From contig CAYUBI010000013.1 of the NCBI GenBank assembly GCA_964443005.1, forward strand, positions 1 through 30,631: a stretch of DNA of 30,631 bases. The letters are read 5' to 3'. The position numbers and the translations under genes were made by a program. This stretch comes from CAYUBI01 sp964443005. Its GTDB lineage: Bacteria > Margulisbacteria > Riflemargulisbacteria > GWF2-35-9 > CAYUBI01. A model generated the notes under the pieces. That model ran no database searches. It was not told the origin of the DNA and saw nothing but the letters and a program-made list of their open reading frames with translations. Each line of letters opens with the position of its first letter. Position 1 is the first letter of the stretch. Of this stretch, positions 15,831-23,175 are shown piece by piece.

Positions 15831-16484
15831 CTATTTTTTTTCTGGCCGACTAATCAACAGTTGTTGAGCTGTAGCAACAAACTGAGATACAGCCCAGTAA
15901 ATTAAAACTCCAGCAGCAAGTTTCATACTAATGAAAAACATTAAAAAAGGCATAAACATCAAAATTTTTGTTTGAGGGTTATTAGGGTCTAATCCAGCAT
16001 TTGGCATAGTCTTTTGTGACAAATACGTACTAATTCCAACTAATAACGGTAAAATAAGAAAAGGATCAGCCTTTGTTAAATTATGAATCCATAAAAATTC
16101 TCCAGCATTTCCTGCCACTTGCAAAATGTCATTCAATGCTTTACTTTGAAGCGTTAAAAACAAAGAAATAAAAAATGGAAGTTGCACAACTAGCGGCAAA
16201 CAACCGTTAAATGGATTAACTTTATTTTCTTTAAACAGTTTCATGGTTTCTTGTTGCATTCGTGCTGGATCAGTTTTATATTTTTCTTGAAGCATTTTGC
16301 GTTGAGGCTCAATATCCTTCATTGCATTCATAGATTTAAATTGTTTAACAGTTAATGGATAAAAAATAACTTTAATTGCTAAGGTTAATAAAATAATTGC
16401 GATTGCATAATTCCCACTAATAGAAAAAAAGAATTGAAGCATCGGCATCATCATATGGTCAATTAAATATTGGATGGGATGCAT
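15831..16484 (-). CDS. yidC: Membrane protein insertase YidC/Oxa1 family, short form
   Basis: The 217-residue protein is the conserved Oxa1/YidC core: a hydrophobic segment NYAIAIILLTLAIKVIFYPL, the cytoplasmic helical hairpin KQFKSMNAMKDIEPQRKMLQEKY, then PFNGCLPLVVQLPFFISLFLTL, ADPFLILPLLVGISTYLSQKTM and the last pair FMPFLMFFISMKLAAGVLIYWAVSQ. It lacks the large periplasmic P1 domain found in typical Gram-negative YidC and shows no lipoprotein signal peptide. It inserts membrane proteins with or without SecYEG. I chose the ATG at 16484, with AAGGAG 6 nt upstream; a GTG immediately before it is also in frame. It sits between yidD and jag as expected. The sense-strand end overlaps the AGGAGG that likely serves jag. 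Confidence 0.94.
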   Translation of the reverse strand: MHPIQYLIDHMMMPMLQFFFSISGNYAIAIILLTLAIKVIFYPLTVKQFKSMNAMKDIEPQRKMLQEKYKTDPARMQQETMKLFKENKVNPFNGCLPLVVQLPFFISLFLTLQSKALNDILQVAGNAGEFLWIHNLTKADPFLILPLLVGISTYLSQKTMPNAGLDPNNPQTKILMFMPFLMFFISMKLAAGVLIYWAVSQFVATAQQLLISRPEKK

Positions 16485-16507
16485 CACGGACTCCTTGATA
16501 TAAAAAA

Positions 16508-16714
16508 TTAAGCTGGATCATATCCGCCGGAATGAAACGGATGGCATTTCATTATCCGACTCATCCCTTTTAAACTGCCTATAAAAATTCCATATTTCAT
16601 TATGGCATCAATCACATATTGTGAACACGTTGGCTCAAATCTACACGTTCGTCCACGTATTTTGGGCCATAACTGGTAAAATCTAATTAATACAATTAAG
16701 CCTTTTTTAATCAT
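16508..16714 (-). CDS. yidD: Membrane protein insertion efficiency factor YidD
   Basis: The 68-residue YidD/haemolytic-domain protein (PF01809) has an N-terminal amphipathic segment KKGLIVLIRFYQLW and the family core CRFEPTCSQYVIDAIMKYG with its conserved Cys pair, ending in CHPFHSGGYDPA. YidD is peripheral to the inner membrane and assists YidC-dependent insertion. It overlaps the rnpA stop by 4 bp (ATGA) and precedes yidC, so it is translationally coupled within the rpmH operon. Confidence 0.95.
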   Translation of the reverse strand: MIKKGLIVLIRFYQLWPKIRGRTCRFEPTCSQYVIDAIMKYGIFIGSLKGMSRIMKCHPFHSGGYDPA

Positions 16715-17034
16715 ACCAACATATTGGCTTCACGCAGTAATCGATTAACCGATACACTAATAGCATCAAATTCTAACTTATCCAAACCTTTTCTTGCCAA
16801 AAATATCGCATGTGCTGCACGAATATCCGTACAACGGACGATCTCACGAAGTTGTCGTTTAACTCGATTACGAATAACTGACCCGCCCACTTTTCGCCCC
16901 ACTACGAATCCAACTTTTAACGAGTCCGCAGGTTGAAAATACAAAACAAGATGAGATGTTACAAAAAACTGCTTACAATCAAAAACTGCTTGATACTCAT
17001 ACGATTTTCTTAAGCGTTTTTCTTTTTTAAACAA
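16711..17034 (-). CDS. rnpA: Ribonuclease P protein component
   Basis: RnpA is the basic protein subunit of RNase P, which trims the 5' leaders of tRNAs. The 107-residue sequence shows the N-terminal KKEKRLRKSYEYQAVF and the signature RNR helix GGSVIRNRVKRQLREIVR (about 51-68). There is no ATG at the N-terminus: the start is either TTG at 17034 or an ATT at 17046, giving an N-terminus MKNQLFKKEKRL. The only AGGA lies about 9 nt before that ATT and 22 nt before the TTG. It follows rpmH by 22 bp and overlaps yidD. Confidence 0.94.
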   Translation of the reverse strand: MFKKEKRLRKSYEYQAVFDCKQFFVTSHLVLYFQPADSLKVGFVVGRKVGGSVIRNRVKRQLREIVRCTDIRAAHAIFLARKGLDKLEFDAISVSVNRLLREANMLV

Positions 17035-17056
17035 CTGATTTTTAATGAATTAAATC

Positions 17057-17194
17057 CTATACTGTAGTTAACCGTGTTCGTTGCTTGCGTCGCCTTGCTT
17101 GGAGAACGCGCCTTCCGCCCACTGTTGCCATACGGTGCAAAAAACCATGTTTTTTATGTTTACGTCGCGAATTAGGTTGAAATGTACGCTTCAA
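17057..17194 (-). CDS. rpmH: 50S ribosomal protein L34
   Basis: The 45-residue, highly basic protein KRTFQPNSRRKHKKHGFLHRM...GRRVLQARRRKQRTRL is unmistakable L34. The start is a TTG at 17194: GGAGGTG lies 5 nt upstream, and the family always begins near M-KRTFQP. A longer frame upstream would have no ribosome site. It heads the rnpA-yidD-yidC-jag-mnmE block and has its own strong promoter at 17222-17251. The gene is often next to dnaA/oriC, but here tRNA-Lys and valS follow and no dnaA is seen. Confidence 0.97.
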   Translation of the reverse strand: MKRTFQPNSRRKHKKHGFLHRMATVGGRRVLQARRRKQRTRLTTV

Positions 17195-17221
17195 AAGTTC
17201 ACCTCCACAAAACATCAATCT

Positions 17222-17251
17222 ATTATAAACCAACTTGTCATGGATGGTCAA
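17222..17251 (-). promoter_or_regulatory. Strong putative rpmH promoter
   Basis: On the minus strand, TTGACC (17246-17251), an 18-bp spacer and a perfect TATAAT (17222-17227), with an inferred leader of about 20 nt containing GGAGGTG at 17200-17206. It lies between tRNA-Lys and rpmH and is the best -35/-10 match I see in the window. Confidence 0.65.
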
Positions 17252-17256
17252 ATGAT

Positions 17257-17332
<76 letters not shown>

Positions 17333-17343
17333 ATATTAATTAA

Positions 17344-17373
17344 AGTATATCGGAAATGTCTAGGTTTTGGCAA
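17344..17373 (-). promoter_or_regulatory. Putative tRNA-Lys promoter
   Basis: On the minus strand, TTGCCA (17368-17373), an 18-bp spacer and TATACT (17344-17349), 11 nt before the mature tRNA 5' end. The same TTGCCA plus 18-bp layout precedes tRNA-Pro. Confidence 0.55.
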
Positions 17374-17491
17374 GGTGCTGCAGTAACAATACTAAATCTG
17401 TGAATTCCTTGTATTCGAAACATAATTTTATAGCTAACCTAATTCAGTATTTAATTTCCCATTTACCTGAAAACGCAATTTTTCAATGTAC

Positions 17492-17520
17492 TGGCCATCT
17501 GCCTTTACCTGAATTATAAT
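17492..17520 (+). promoter_or_regulatory. Putative promoter of the secreted protein-valS-folC operon
   Basis: TGGCCA (17492-17497, 4 of 6 to consensus), 17 bp, perfect TATAAT (17515-17520). The start codon at 17548 follows after a short leader with AAAGGAG. Confidence 0.5.
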
Positions 17521-17547
17521 AGCTTGCATTCTGCAAAGGAGATAAAG

Positions 17548-18096
17548 ATGAAACAACTGGTTTTTTTTCTTTTTGTTTTACTAGTGTCAATAACAGGTGC
17601 ACAACCTGCCATTAATGCAATAAAATTTGAAGCATCCAGCGAATACATTCATCCTATTTTTCATTATACATTACGTATTCCTGATTCATGGAAAATAAAT
17701 TCGAATTTGGATTCAGAAACGTTAGAAATTAGTAATTTAGATTTTCCAGTGACAATTTCAATACTCGCATATGAAGGTTCAGCAGATGTAACAGCCAATG
17801 AAATAGCTTATTTACGCGGCGGTGCTGTATGGGATGGATGGAATATTGTCGGCGCTAAACAGGGTGACAAAAAAGCATGCACATATGCGCATGTCAAGGA
17901 AAAGTTCAGCCAAGTATTTAGTAAAGTAACATTAAAAGATGATTTAACTGAAGAAAGCTTAATGGGTGTTGAAGACATTATTATTAAACAGCCGATGATA
18001 TATGTGTTAACTACAACATTATCCAAGCAATATTGGCCGTTAATTGTCAATGAATTAAAAGCTATTTATAATAGTTTTTATCTTCAGGAGCCATAA
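17548..18096 (+). CDS. Secreted or periplasmic protein of unknown function, upstream of valS
   Basis: The ATG at 17548 follows AAAGGAG by 6 nt; an upstream in-frame TTG at 17524 is unlikely. The 182-residue product begins with a clear signal peptide: KQ, a hydrophobic core LVFFLFVLLVSI, then a small-residue region TGAQPAINA with probable cleavage near Ala. The mature part has HYTLRIPDSWKI, SNLDFPVTISILAYEG and a C-terminal helix KQYWPLIVNELKAIYNSFYL. This layout, with an 'IP-x-x-W' strand and a closing amphipathic helix, is reminiscent of the PsbP/DcrB/Mog1-like fold, but that is only an impression. The stop overlaps the valS ATG by one base (TAATG), so export of this protein and valS expression are coupled. 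Confidence 0.75.
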   Translation: MKQLVFFLFVLLVSITGAQPAINAIKFEASSEYIHPIFHYTLRIPDSWKINSNLDSETLEISNLDFPVTISILAYEGSADVTANEIAYLRGGAVWDGWNIVGAKQGDKKACTYAHVKEKFSQVFSKVTLKDDLTEESLMGVEDIIIKQPMIYVLTTTLSKQYWPLIVNELKAIYNSFYLQEP

Positions 18097-20741
18097 TGAC
18101 AGACTTATCAAAAACGTATAATTCAGAGCCAGTTGAAACAAAATGGTATTCTTTTTGGGAAACAAATGGGTTTTTTAAACCTTTTGGAAACGGAAAACCA
18201 TTCTCAATGGTCATTCCTCCGCCTAATGTAACAGGCACACTTCACATAGGCCACGCATTAAACGAAACATTACAAGATACAATCATCCGATTTAAACGCA
18301 TGCAAGGCTTTCGAACGTTATGGATTCCAGGAACAGATCATGCAGGCATTGCAACACAAAATGTAGTAGAAAAAGCACTTAAAAAAGAAGGGCTTACCCG
18401 TCATGATTTAGGCCGTGAGGCTTTTATTAAACGTGTTTGGGAATGGAAAGCAGATCATGGCAGCCAAATTACGCGTCAGTTACGACTATTGGGTTCGTCT
18501 GTAGATTGGAGTCACGAGCGATTTACCATGGATGAAGGGCTAAGTAATGCTGTAAAAGAAACATTTATTCGACTCTTCAATAACAGTTTAATTTACCGTG
18601 ACGAATATTGCGTAAACTGGTGTCCACGCTGCCATACAGCTTTAAGTGATATTGAGGCTGAACATCGCGATGTCGCAGGGCATTTTTGGCATATTCGTTA
18701 TCCATTAGCGCAAGATCCATCTAACGGAATTGTGATTGCAACAACACGACCAGAAACTATGTTTGGCGATACTGCTGTTGCTGTTCATCCTAAAGATCCA
18801 CGTTACAAAGATTTGATTGGGAAGAATCTTATTTTACCTTTTTCAGAACGATTAATTCCCATTATTGCAGACGTATCTGTAGATCGCAATTTTGGAACGG
18901 GTGCTGTAAAAATAACACCTGCACATGATCCCAATGATTTTATAATGGGAAACAATCATGGGCTGGATCGCATTGTAATCATGGATGAAAGCGCAATAAT
19001 GAATGAGAATGTCCCTACAGCCTATCAGGGATTAGATCGATACGCGTGTCGCAATCAATTAATTCAAGATTTGGCTGATCAAGGACTTCTCTTAAAAACT
19101 GAAGATTATAATCATAGCATTGGACATTGTTACAGATGTCAAACAGTCATTGAACCTTATGTGTCCAAACAATGGTTTGTTAACATGAAAGTTTTAGCTC
19201 AACCCGCAATTGATGCAGTTCGTTCTAAAGCAATTCGCTTTACACCTAGTCGCTGGGAAAAACTGTATTTTGATTGGATGGAATCCATTCGTCCTTGGTG
19301 TATTTCCCGTCAAATTTGGTGGGGACATCGTATCCCTATTTGGTATTGTGATGATTGCGGGCAAGTTATGGCCAGCAAAGAAGAGATAACAACATGTACA
19401 AAATGTTGCAGCAATCAAGTACATCAAGATCCGGATGTACTTGACACGTGGTTTTCATCTGCATTATGGCCATTTTCAACATTAGGATGGCCCCAAAAAA
19501 CTGACGATTTAACTGCGTATTATCCAACAAGCCTGCTAATTACTGGATATGACATTGTAACTTTCTGGGTTTCACGAATGATTACAATGGGAATTGCAAC
19601 TATCAATGCCATTCCATTTCATGATGTCTACATCCATGGTCTTGTCAGAGACGTTACAGGCAAAAAGATGAGCAAATCATTAGGAAATGTAGTTGATCCT
19701 GTAGTTGCAATTAAAGAATTAGGCGCAGATGCTTTACGCTTTGCGTTAGCCTCTTTAGTTACCTCAGGAGGCCAAGATATCAAATTATCACAAGACAAGC
19801 TTGAAGCATCACGCAATTTTGTAAATAAATTATGGAATGCTTCACGTTATGTATTAATGCAAGATGTTAGCATTAATACATCTTCTAATCAGCCAATTCC
19901 ATTTGCAGATGAATGGATCATCGCAAAATTAGATCAAACCATTATCAACGTTACAAATCAACTAGACAATTATGATTATGGAGCTGTTACTGACACGCTT
20001 TATTTGTTTGTATGGAATGATGTATGCGATTGGTTTATTGAAATGTCTAAGCTTAGTAAAGATCAATCTTTACCTGTCATGGTTTTTGTTTTAGATACAG
20101 TTTTACGATTGCTTCACCCATTAATGCCCTTTGTAACCGAAGAAATTTGGCAACAAATCAAAGAGCATCCGTTGTATTCAGGAGATCGCTCACTTACAAC
20201 AATTATGCGCGCACCATGGCCAACTCAATCAAAAAAAGAATACAAAGAAACAATACTTTCGGATATGGAACTGCTTCAGCAATGCATCAAAGCAATTCGC
20301 AATCTTCGAGCCGAAATGAATATTCCACCATCCAAAAAAGGTGACGTAATTTTTTCTTGCCCTGTAAAAAACAAAGGCGATGTGATTCGTAAAAACATAA
20401 AAATTATTCAGTTTTTAGGTCGTTGTGCCCAAGTTACAATCATCGAATCATTAAAAGAAAAACCAGCACAATCAAGTTTCGCACTAGTTGATAACATTGA
20501 AATTTATTTACCCTTAACAGAATTAATTGATTTAGAACAAGAAAAATCTCGGCTTTGTAAAGAAATTGAAAAAACAAAAAACGACTACATACTTCTTTCT
20601 AAAAAATTAGCAAATCTAGGTTTTTTAAGCAATGCACCTAAAAATGTAATTAGTTCAGAAAAAGAAAAAGAAAGAAATTTAATTGAAAAATTAGAACAAC
20701 AAAAAACTCAATTAAATCTTATTTCAGGAATATATACGTAG
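18096..20741 (+). CDS. valS: Valyl-tRNA synthetase
   Basis: The 881-residue class I synthetase charges tRNA-Val and edits Thr-tRNA(Val). It begins YNSEPVETKWYSFWETNGFF, then IPPPNVTGTLHIGHALNETLQD with HIGH at 50-53. The CP1 editing domain contains ATTRPETMFGDTAVAVHP and GTGAVKITPAHDPNDF. WWGHRIPIWYC and the DVLDTWFSSALWPFSTLGWP block follow, then KMSKSLGNVVDP near 524. The anticodon-binding domain and the C-terminal coiled coil (about 800-875, LIDLEQEKSRLCKEIEKTKNDY...) complete the expected order. AGGAG stands 5 nt before the ATG. Confidence 0.98.
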   Translation: MTDLSKTYNSEPVETKWYSFWETNGFFKPFGNGKPFSMVIPPPNVTGTLHIGHALNETLQDTIIRFKRMQGFRTLWIPGTDHAGIATQNVVEKALKKEGLTRHDLGREAFIKRVWEWKADHGSQITRQLRLLGSSVDWSHERFTMDEGLSNAVKETFIRLFNNSLIYRDEYCVNWCPRCHTALSDIEAEHRDVAGHFWHIRYPLAQDPSNGIVIATTRPETMFGDTAVAVHPKDPRYKDLIGKNLILPFSERLIPIIADVSVDRNFGTGAVKITPAHDPNDFIMGNNHGLDRIVIMDESAIMNENVPTAYQGLDRYACRNQLIQDLADQGLLLKTEDYNHSIGHCYRCQTVIEPYVSKQWFVNMKVLAQPAIDAVRSKAIRFTPSRWEKLYFDWMESIRPWCISRQIWWGHRIPIWYCDDCGQVMASKEEITTCTKCCSNQVHQDPDVLDTWFSSALWPFSTLGWPQKTDDLTAYYPTSLLITGYDIVTFWVSRMITMGIATINAIPFHDVYIHGLVRDVTGKKMSKSLGNVVDPVVAIKELGADALRFALASLVTSGGQDIKLSQDKLEASRNFVNKLWNASRYVLMQDVSINTSSNQPIPFADEWIIAKLDQTIINVTNQLDNYDYGAVTDTLYLFVWNDVCDWFIEMSKLSKDQSLPVMVFVLDTVLRLLHPLMPFVTEEIWQQIKEHPLYSGDRSLTTIMRAPWPTQSKKEYKETILSDMELLQQCIKAIRNLRAEMNIPPSKKGDVIFSCPVKNKGDVIRKNIKIIQFLGRCAQVTIIESLKEKPAQSSFALVDNIEIYLPLTELIDLEQEKSRLCKEIEKTKNDYILLSKKLANLGFLSNAPKNVISSEKEKERNLIEKLEQQKTQLNLISGIYT

Positions 20742-20758
20742 ACAAAAAGGGAATAAAT

Positions 20759-21946
20759 TTGAATATTGATTCCTTTCTTCATAATCGACTGTATAAACAC
20801 GGCATTCAGCTAGGACTTGACCGAATACGTAACACCCTAAACATTATGGGTAATCCTCATAAAAATGGACAATTCATTCACATTGCAGGAACCAATGGAA
20901 AAGGTTCTATTGCAAAATATTTATCTGCAGCTTTCAGTGACGCAGGATATAAAACTGGATTGTATACCTCACCCCATTTAATCCATTACAATGAGCGCTT
21001 TCAGATTAATGGGCACAAAATTCCAAATCCAACATTAGCACGCTTATTAACAACGATTGTGAATATACCCAACGCAAACGAATTAACCGAATTTGAAATA
21101 CTTACAGTAACTGCATTTTTATATTTTTCCGAAAAACTCTGTGATGTTATTATTTTAGAAACCGGCTTAGGCGGACGATTGGATGCAACCAATGTTGTTA
21201 TTCCAGTTCTGTCAATTCTTATGCCAATTAGCTTAGACCATCAAGATTACCTTGGGAATACGTTAATAGAAATCGCTCGCGAAAAATCTGGGATTATCAA
21301 ACCAACGATTCCTGTATTTACCGCACCCCAAGCTCCAGAAGTAATTTCTATCATCGCAGATATAGCCAATCAGATTCAAGCTCCAGTATATATGGCGTCA
21401 AATGATGTACAATTAGATTATGTGAAAGAAAATAAACGACTCACAAGTCAAGCAATTTCATTATTAATTCCATTATTTCATAAGCTTAATAAAAATCGTT
21501 GCAATGAAATTATTGAGAAAACAACATGGATAGGCCGTGCAGAAAAGCTAAGCAACGACCCAATTATCATTCTTGATGGAGCGCATAATGAAGACGGAAT
21601 GCAAGCTATTTTGCAATATATTCAAATTCACTATATAGATTACAACATTGTTTTTATACTAGGTACATTGCAGCGAAAAAATGTAAAAGCAATGCTTTCT
21701 CTAATTTTTGCATCTTCGCATGTGCTATGGGTCACACAATATGGAATTATTGGGGAAACATTACTCGAACAATATCGTGAGCTGGATCCAGACAAACAAA
21801 TTAAGGCATATTGTGAAAACATCGCAGAAATATTTGATCGTATGAGTAATTACAAAAAAACAAAAACCGTTTTTGTGTTGACAGGTTCACTATATTTTGT
21901 TGGCAAAATAAAAGAATACTTACATGGTCGGGGTGGCGGGATTTGA
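20759..21946 (+). CDS. folC: Folylpolyglutamate synthase / dihydrofolate synthase
   Basis: FolC adds glutamates to folates, and in bifunctional forms also makes dihydrofolate from dihydropteroate. The 395-residue Mur-ligase-type protein has HIAGTNGKGSIAKYLS (P-loop 44-50), GLYTSPHLIHYNERF, EFEILTVTAFLYF, ILETGLGGRLDATNVV, SLDHQDYLGNT, EKSGIIK and, in the C-terminal domain, ILDGAHNEDGM. The region between the ATPase and C-terminal domains is somewhat short. The start is a TTG at 20759 with AAAGGGA upstream; no ATG fits. It follows valS by 17 bp. Its last residues (GRGGGI) and stop are encoded by sequence antisense to tRNA-Pro, a 22-bp overlap. It supplies folates used by Fmt and MnmE. Confidence 0.93.
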   Translation: MNIDSFLHNRLYKHGIQLGLDRIRNTLNIMGNPHKNGQFIHIAGTNGKGSIAKYLSAAFSDAGYKTGLYTSPHLIHYNERFQINGHKIPNPTLARLLTTIVNIPNANELTEFEILTVTAFLYFSEKLCDVIILETGLGGRLDATNVVIPVLSILMPISLDHQDYLGNTLIEIAREKSGIIKPTIPVFTAPQAPEVISIIADIANQIQAPVYMASNDVQLDYVKENKRLTSQAISLLIPLFHKLNKNRCNEIIEKTTWIGRAEKLSNDPIIILDGAHNEDGMQAILQYIQIHYIDYNIVFILGTLQRKNVKAMLSLIFASSHVLWVTQYGIIGETLLEQYRELDPDKQIKAYCENIAEIFDRMSNYKKTKTVFVLTGSLYFVGKIKEYLHGRGGGI

Positions 21947-22001
21947 ACCCACGGCCACGCGCCCCCCAGACGCGTGCGCTACCAGGATGCGCTACACCAC
22001 G
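21925..22001 (-). tRNA. tRNA-Pro (GGG anticodon)
   Basis: 77 nt with encoded CCA. The anticodon stem CGCGT/GCGCG holds loop CTGGGGG, giving GGG, which reads CCC/CCU. The D arm GTAGCGCATCCTGGTAGCGC and T arm GGGTTCAAATCCC are typical. The acceptor is CGTGGTG against CACCCCG, so there is one mismatch at U3-C70 where most bacterial tRNA-Pro have a G-C pair. It overlaps the 3' end of folC on the opposite strand. Confidence 0.94.
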
Positions 22002-22019
22002 ACATTAACTAGACAAATC

Positions 22020-22049
22020 ATTTTACCTGACAGAGCAGGCACATGGCAA
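22020..22049 (-). promoter_or_regulatory. Putative tRNA-Pro promoter
   Basis: On the minus strand, TTGCCA (22044-22049), an 18-bp spacer and TAAAAT (22020-22025), 18 nt before the tRNA 5' end. Confidence 0.45.
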
Positions 22050-22095
22050 CAAGTATCCAGCAACCTTATCAATCAACACCACAAACTAATGCAAA

Positions 22096-22293
22096 TTAAT
22101 TTTTAAGAGTCACGCCATTAGGCATCATATCTTCATGCGGCGGAGTTCCATGTTCTTTTCGATATTGTTTGCGCTTGCAATTATCCATTTCAACGCCCTT
22201 GCAATACATGGTTAAAAACCCTTTACATGCAAGATTTTTTGTTTCCTGATGCTTTTTAAAAAAACCACAACCATTTAACAACTCACATTCCAT
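22096..22293 (-). CDS. Small Cys-rich conserved hypothetical protein
   Basis: A 65-residue cytosolic protein beginning MECELLNGCGFFKKHQETKNLACKGFLTMYCKG, with six cysteines (residues 3, 9, 23, 31, 39 region), then RKQYRKEHGTPPHEDMMPNG. The Cys spacing suggests a metal (zinc or Fe-S) site or disulfides. Short proteins with this ECELLxxCGFF...CKGxxMYCKG pattern followed by a '[PG]xxDMMPNG' tail are, as I recall, found as conserved hypotheticals in several phyla; the function is unknown. AAGGAGA stands 5 nt before the ATG. It is divergent from the carbonic anhydrase gene. Confidence 0.75.
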   Translation of the reverse strand: MECELLNGCGFFKKHQETKNLACKGFLTMYCKGVEMDNCKRKQYRKEHGTPPHEDMMPNGVTLKN

Positions 22294-22461
22294 AACTTTC
22301 TCCTTCTAATAAATACTGGATTATGCCATCAATCCAAAAGATTGTATTCTCTTAAATTAAGCTTATCACATCAACCAACAACATAGCAACATTGCAGAAA
22401 CACGAACTATATCTTGTTTTAGTATTTCCAGCTCAACGCTTATTCAAGAACTCTATTATTT

Positions 22462-22469
22462 GCTATAAT
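22462..22469 (+). promoter_or_regulatory. Extended -10 promoter of the carbonic anhydrase gene
   Basis: TTGCTATAAT contains an extended -10 (TG-C-TATAAT), with the hexamer at 22464-22469. There is no convincing -35, as expected for extended -10 promoters. The leader is about 30 nt with AAGGAG at 22485-22490. Confidence 0.5.
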
Positions 22470-22505
22470 CAAAAAATATAAAATAAGGAGTTTGTAGAAT
22501 GAATA

Positions 22506-23129
22506 ATGAAAATTCTTTTTGATGGCGCAAAAGAATTTAGTAAAACTGATTTCAAAAATAACCAAGAATTGTATCAACGTTTGGGTTCAGGACAAAACCC
22601 GCACACATTATTTATTGGTTGCTCAGATTCCAGAGTTGTTCCAGATTTAATAACAAAAAGTTTGCCTGGAGATTTATTTGTAGTTCGAAATATCGCCAAT
22701 ATTGTACCCTATTACCGCGCATCATCTGAATATTTATCAACAACATCATCTATTGAATATGCTTTATTAGTATTAAATGTCGAAAACATCATTATATGTG
22801 GACATTCAAATTGTGGAGGATGCAAAGCACTTTTCCTAGATGAAACGGAATTAAATCGAATTCCTCATACTAAAAAGTGGTTAGAATTAGCAAAAAACGC
22901 TCGTGCAAAAGCAGAATCACTCAAAAAAATAGATAATCATAATGACCTTGAAGGTTTAGTTGAAAAAGAAAACATAATTGAACAACTCAAACATATTCGC
23001 ACTTATCCCTTAGTTGAAGACCGCTACAGTAAAGGATTATTAAACATTTATGGATGGTATTACGATATTGGAACTGGAAAAGTTTACAACTATAATTTCA
23101 AAACAAAATTATTCGACAAAATTGAATAA
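22506..23129 (+). CDS. can: Beta-class carbonic anhydrase
   Basis: This zinc enzyme interconverts CO2 and bicarbonate in the cytosol. The 207-residue protein shows ligands Cys39 in GCSDSR, His100 and Cys103 in CGHSNCGGC, and the catalytic dyad Asp41/Arg43. DLFVVRNIANIVPYY and the C-terminal LLNIYGWYYDIGTGKVYNYN are standard family blocks. The chosen ATG gives the usual N-terminus, but AAGGAG is 15 nt away. A better-placed ATG at 22499 opens a 7-codon frame that overlaps this start out of frame. The gene is monocistronic. Confidence 0.94.
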   Translation: MKILFDGAKEFSKTDFKNNQELYQRLGSGQNPHTLFIGCSDSRVVPDLITKSLPGDLFVVRNIANIVPYYRASSEYLSTTSSIEYALLVLNVENIIICGHSNCGGCKALFLDETELNRIPHTKKWLELAKNARAKAESLKKIDNHNDLEGLVEKENIIEQLKHIRTYPLVEDRYSKGLLNIYGWYYDIGTGKVYNYNFKTKLFDKIE

Positions 23130-23175
23130 GCTCAACATTAAATAGACAATGATCACAAACTAAACCCTGAAAAAG

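Noticed and set aside
21924..22106. 60-codon frame MVGVAGFEPTATRPPD...
   Set aside because: This is the well-known spurious translation antisense to a tRNA (here tRNA-Pro).
23130..23175. Rho-independent terminator after the carbonic anhydrase gene
   Set aside because: No stem followed by a T-tract can be seen; I found no convincing intrinsic terminator anywhere in the window.
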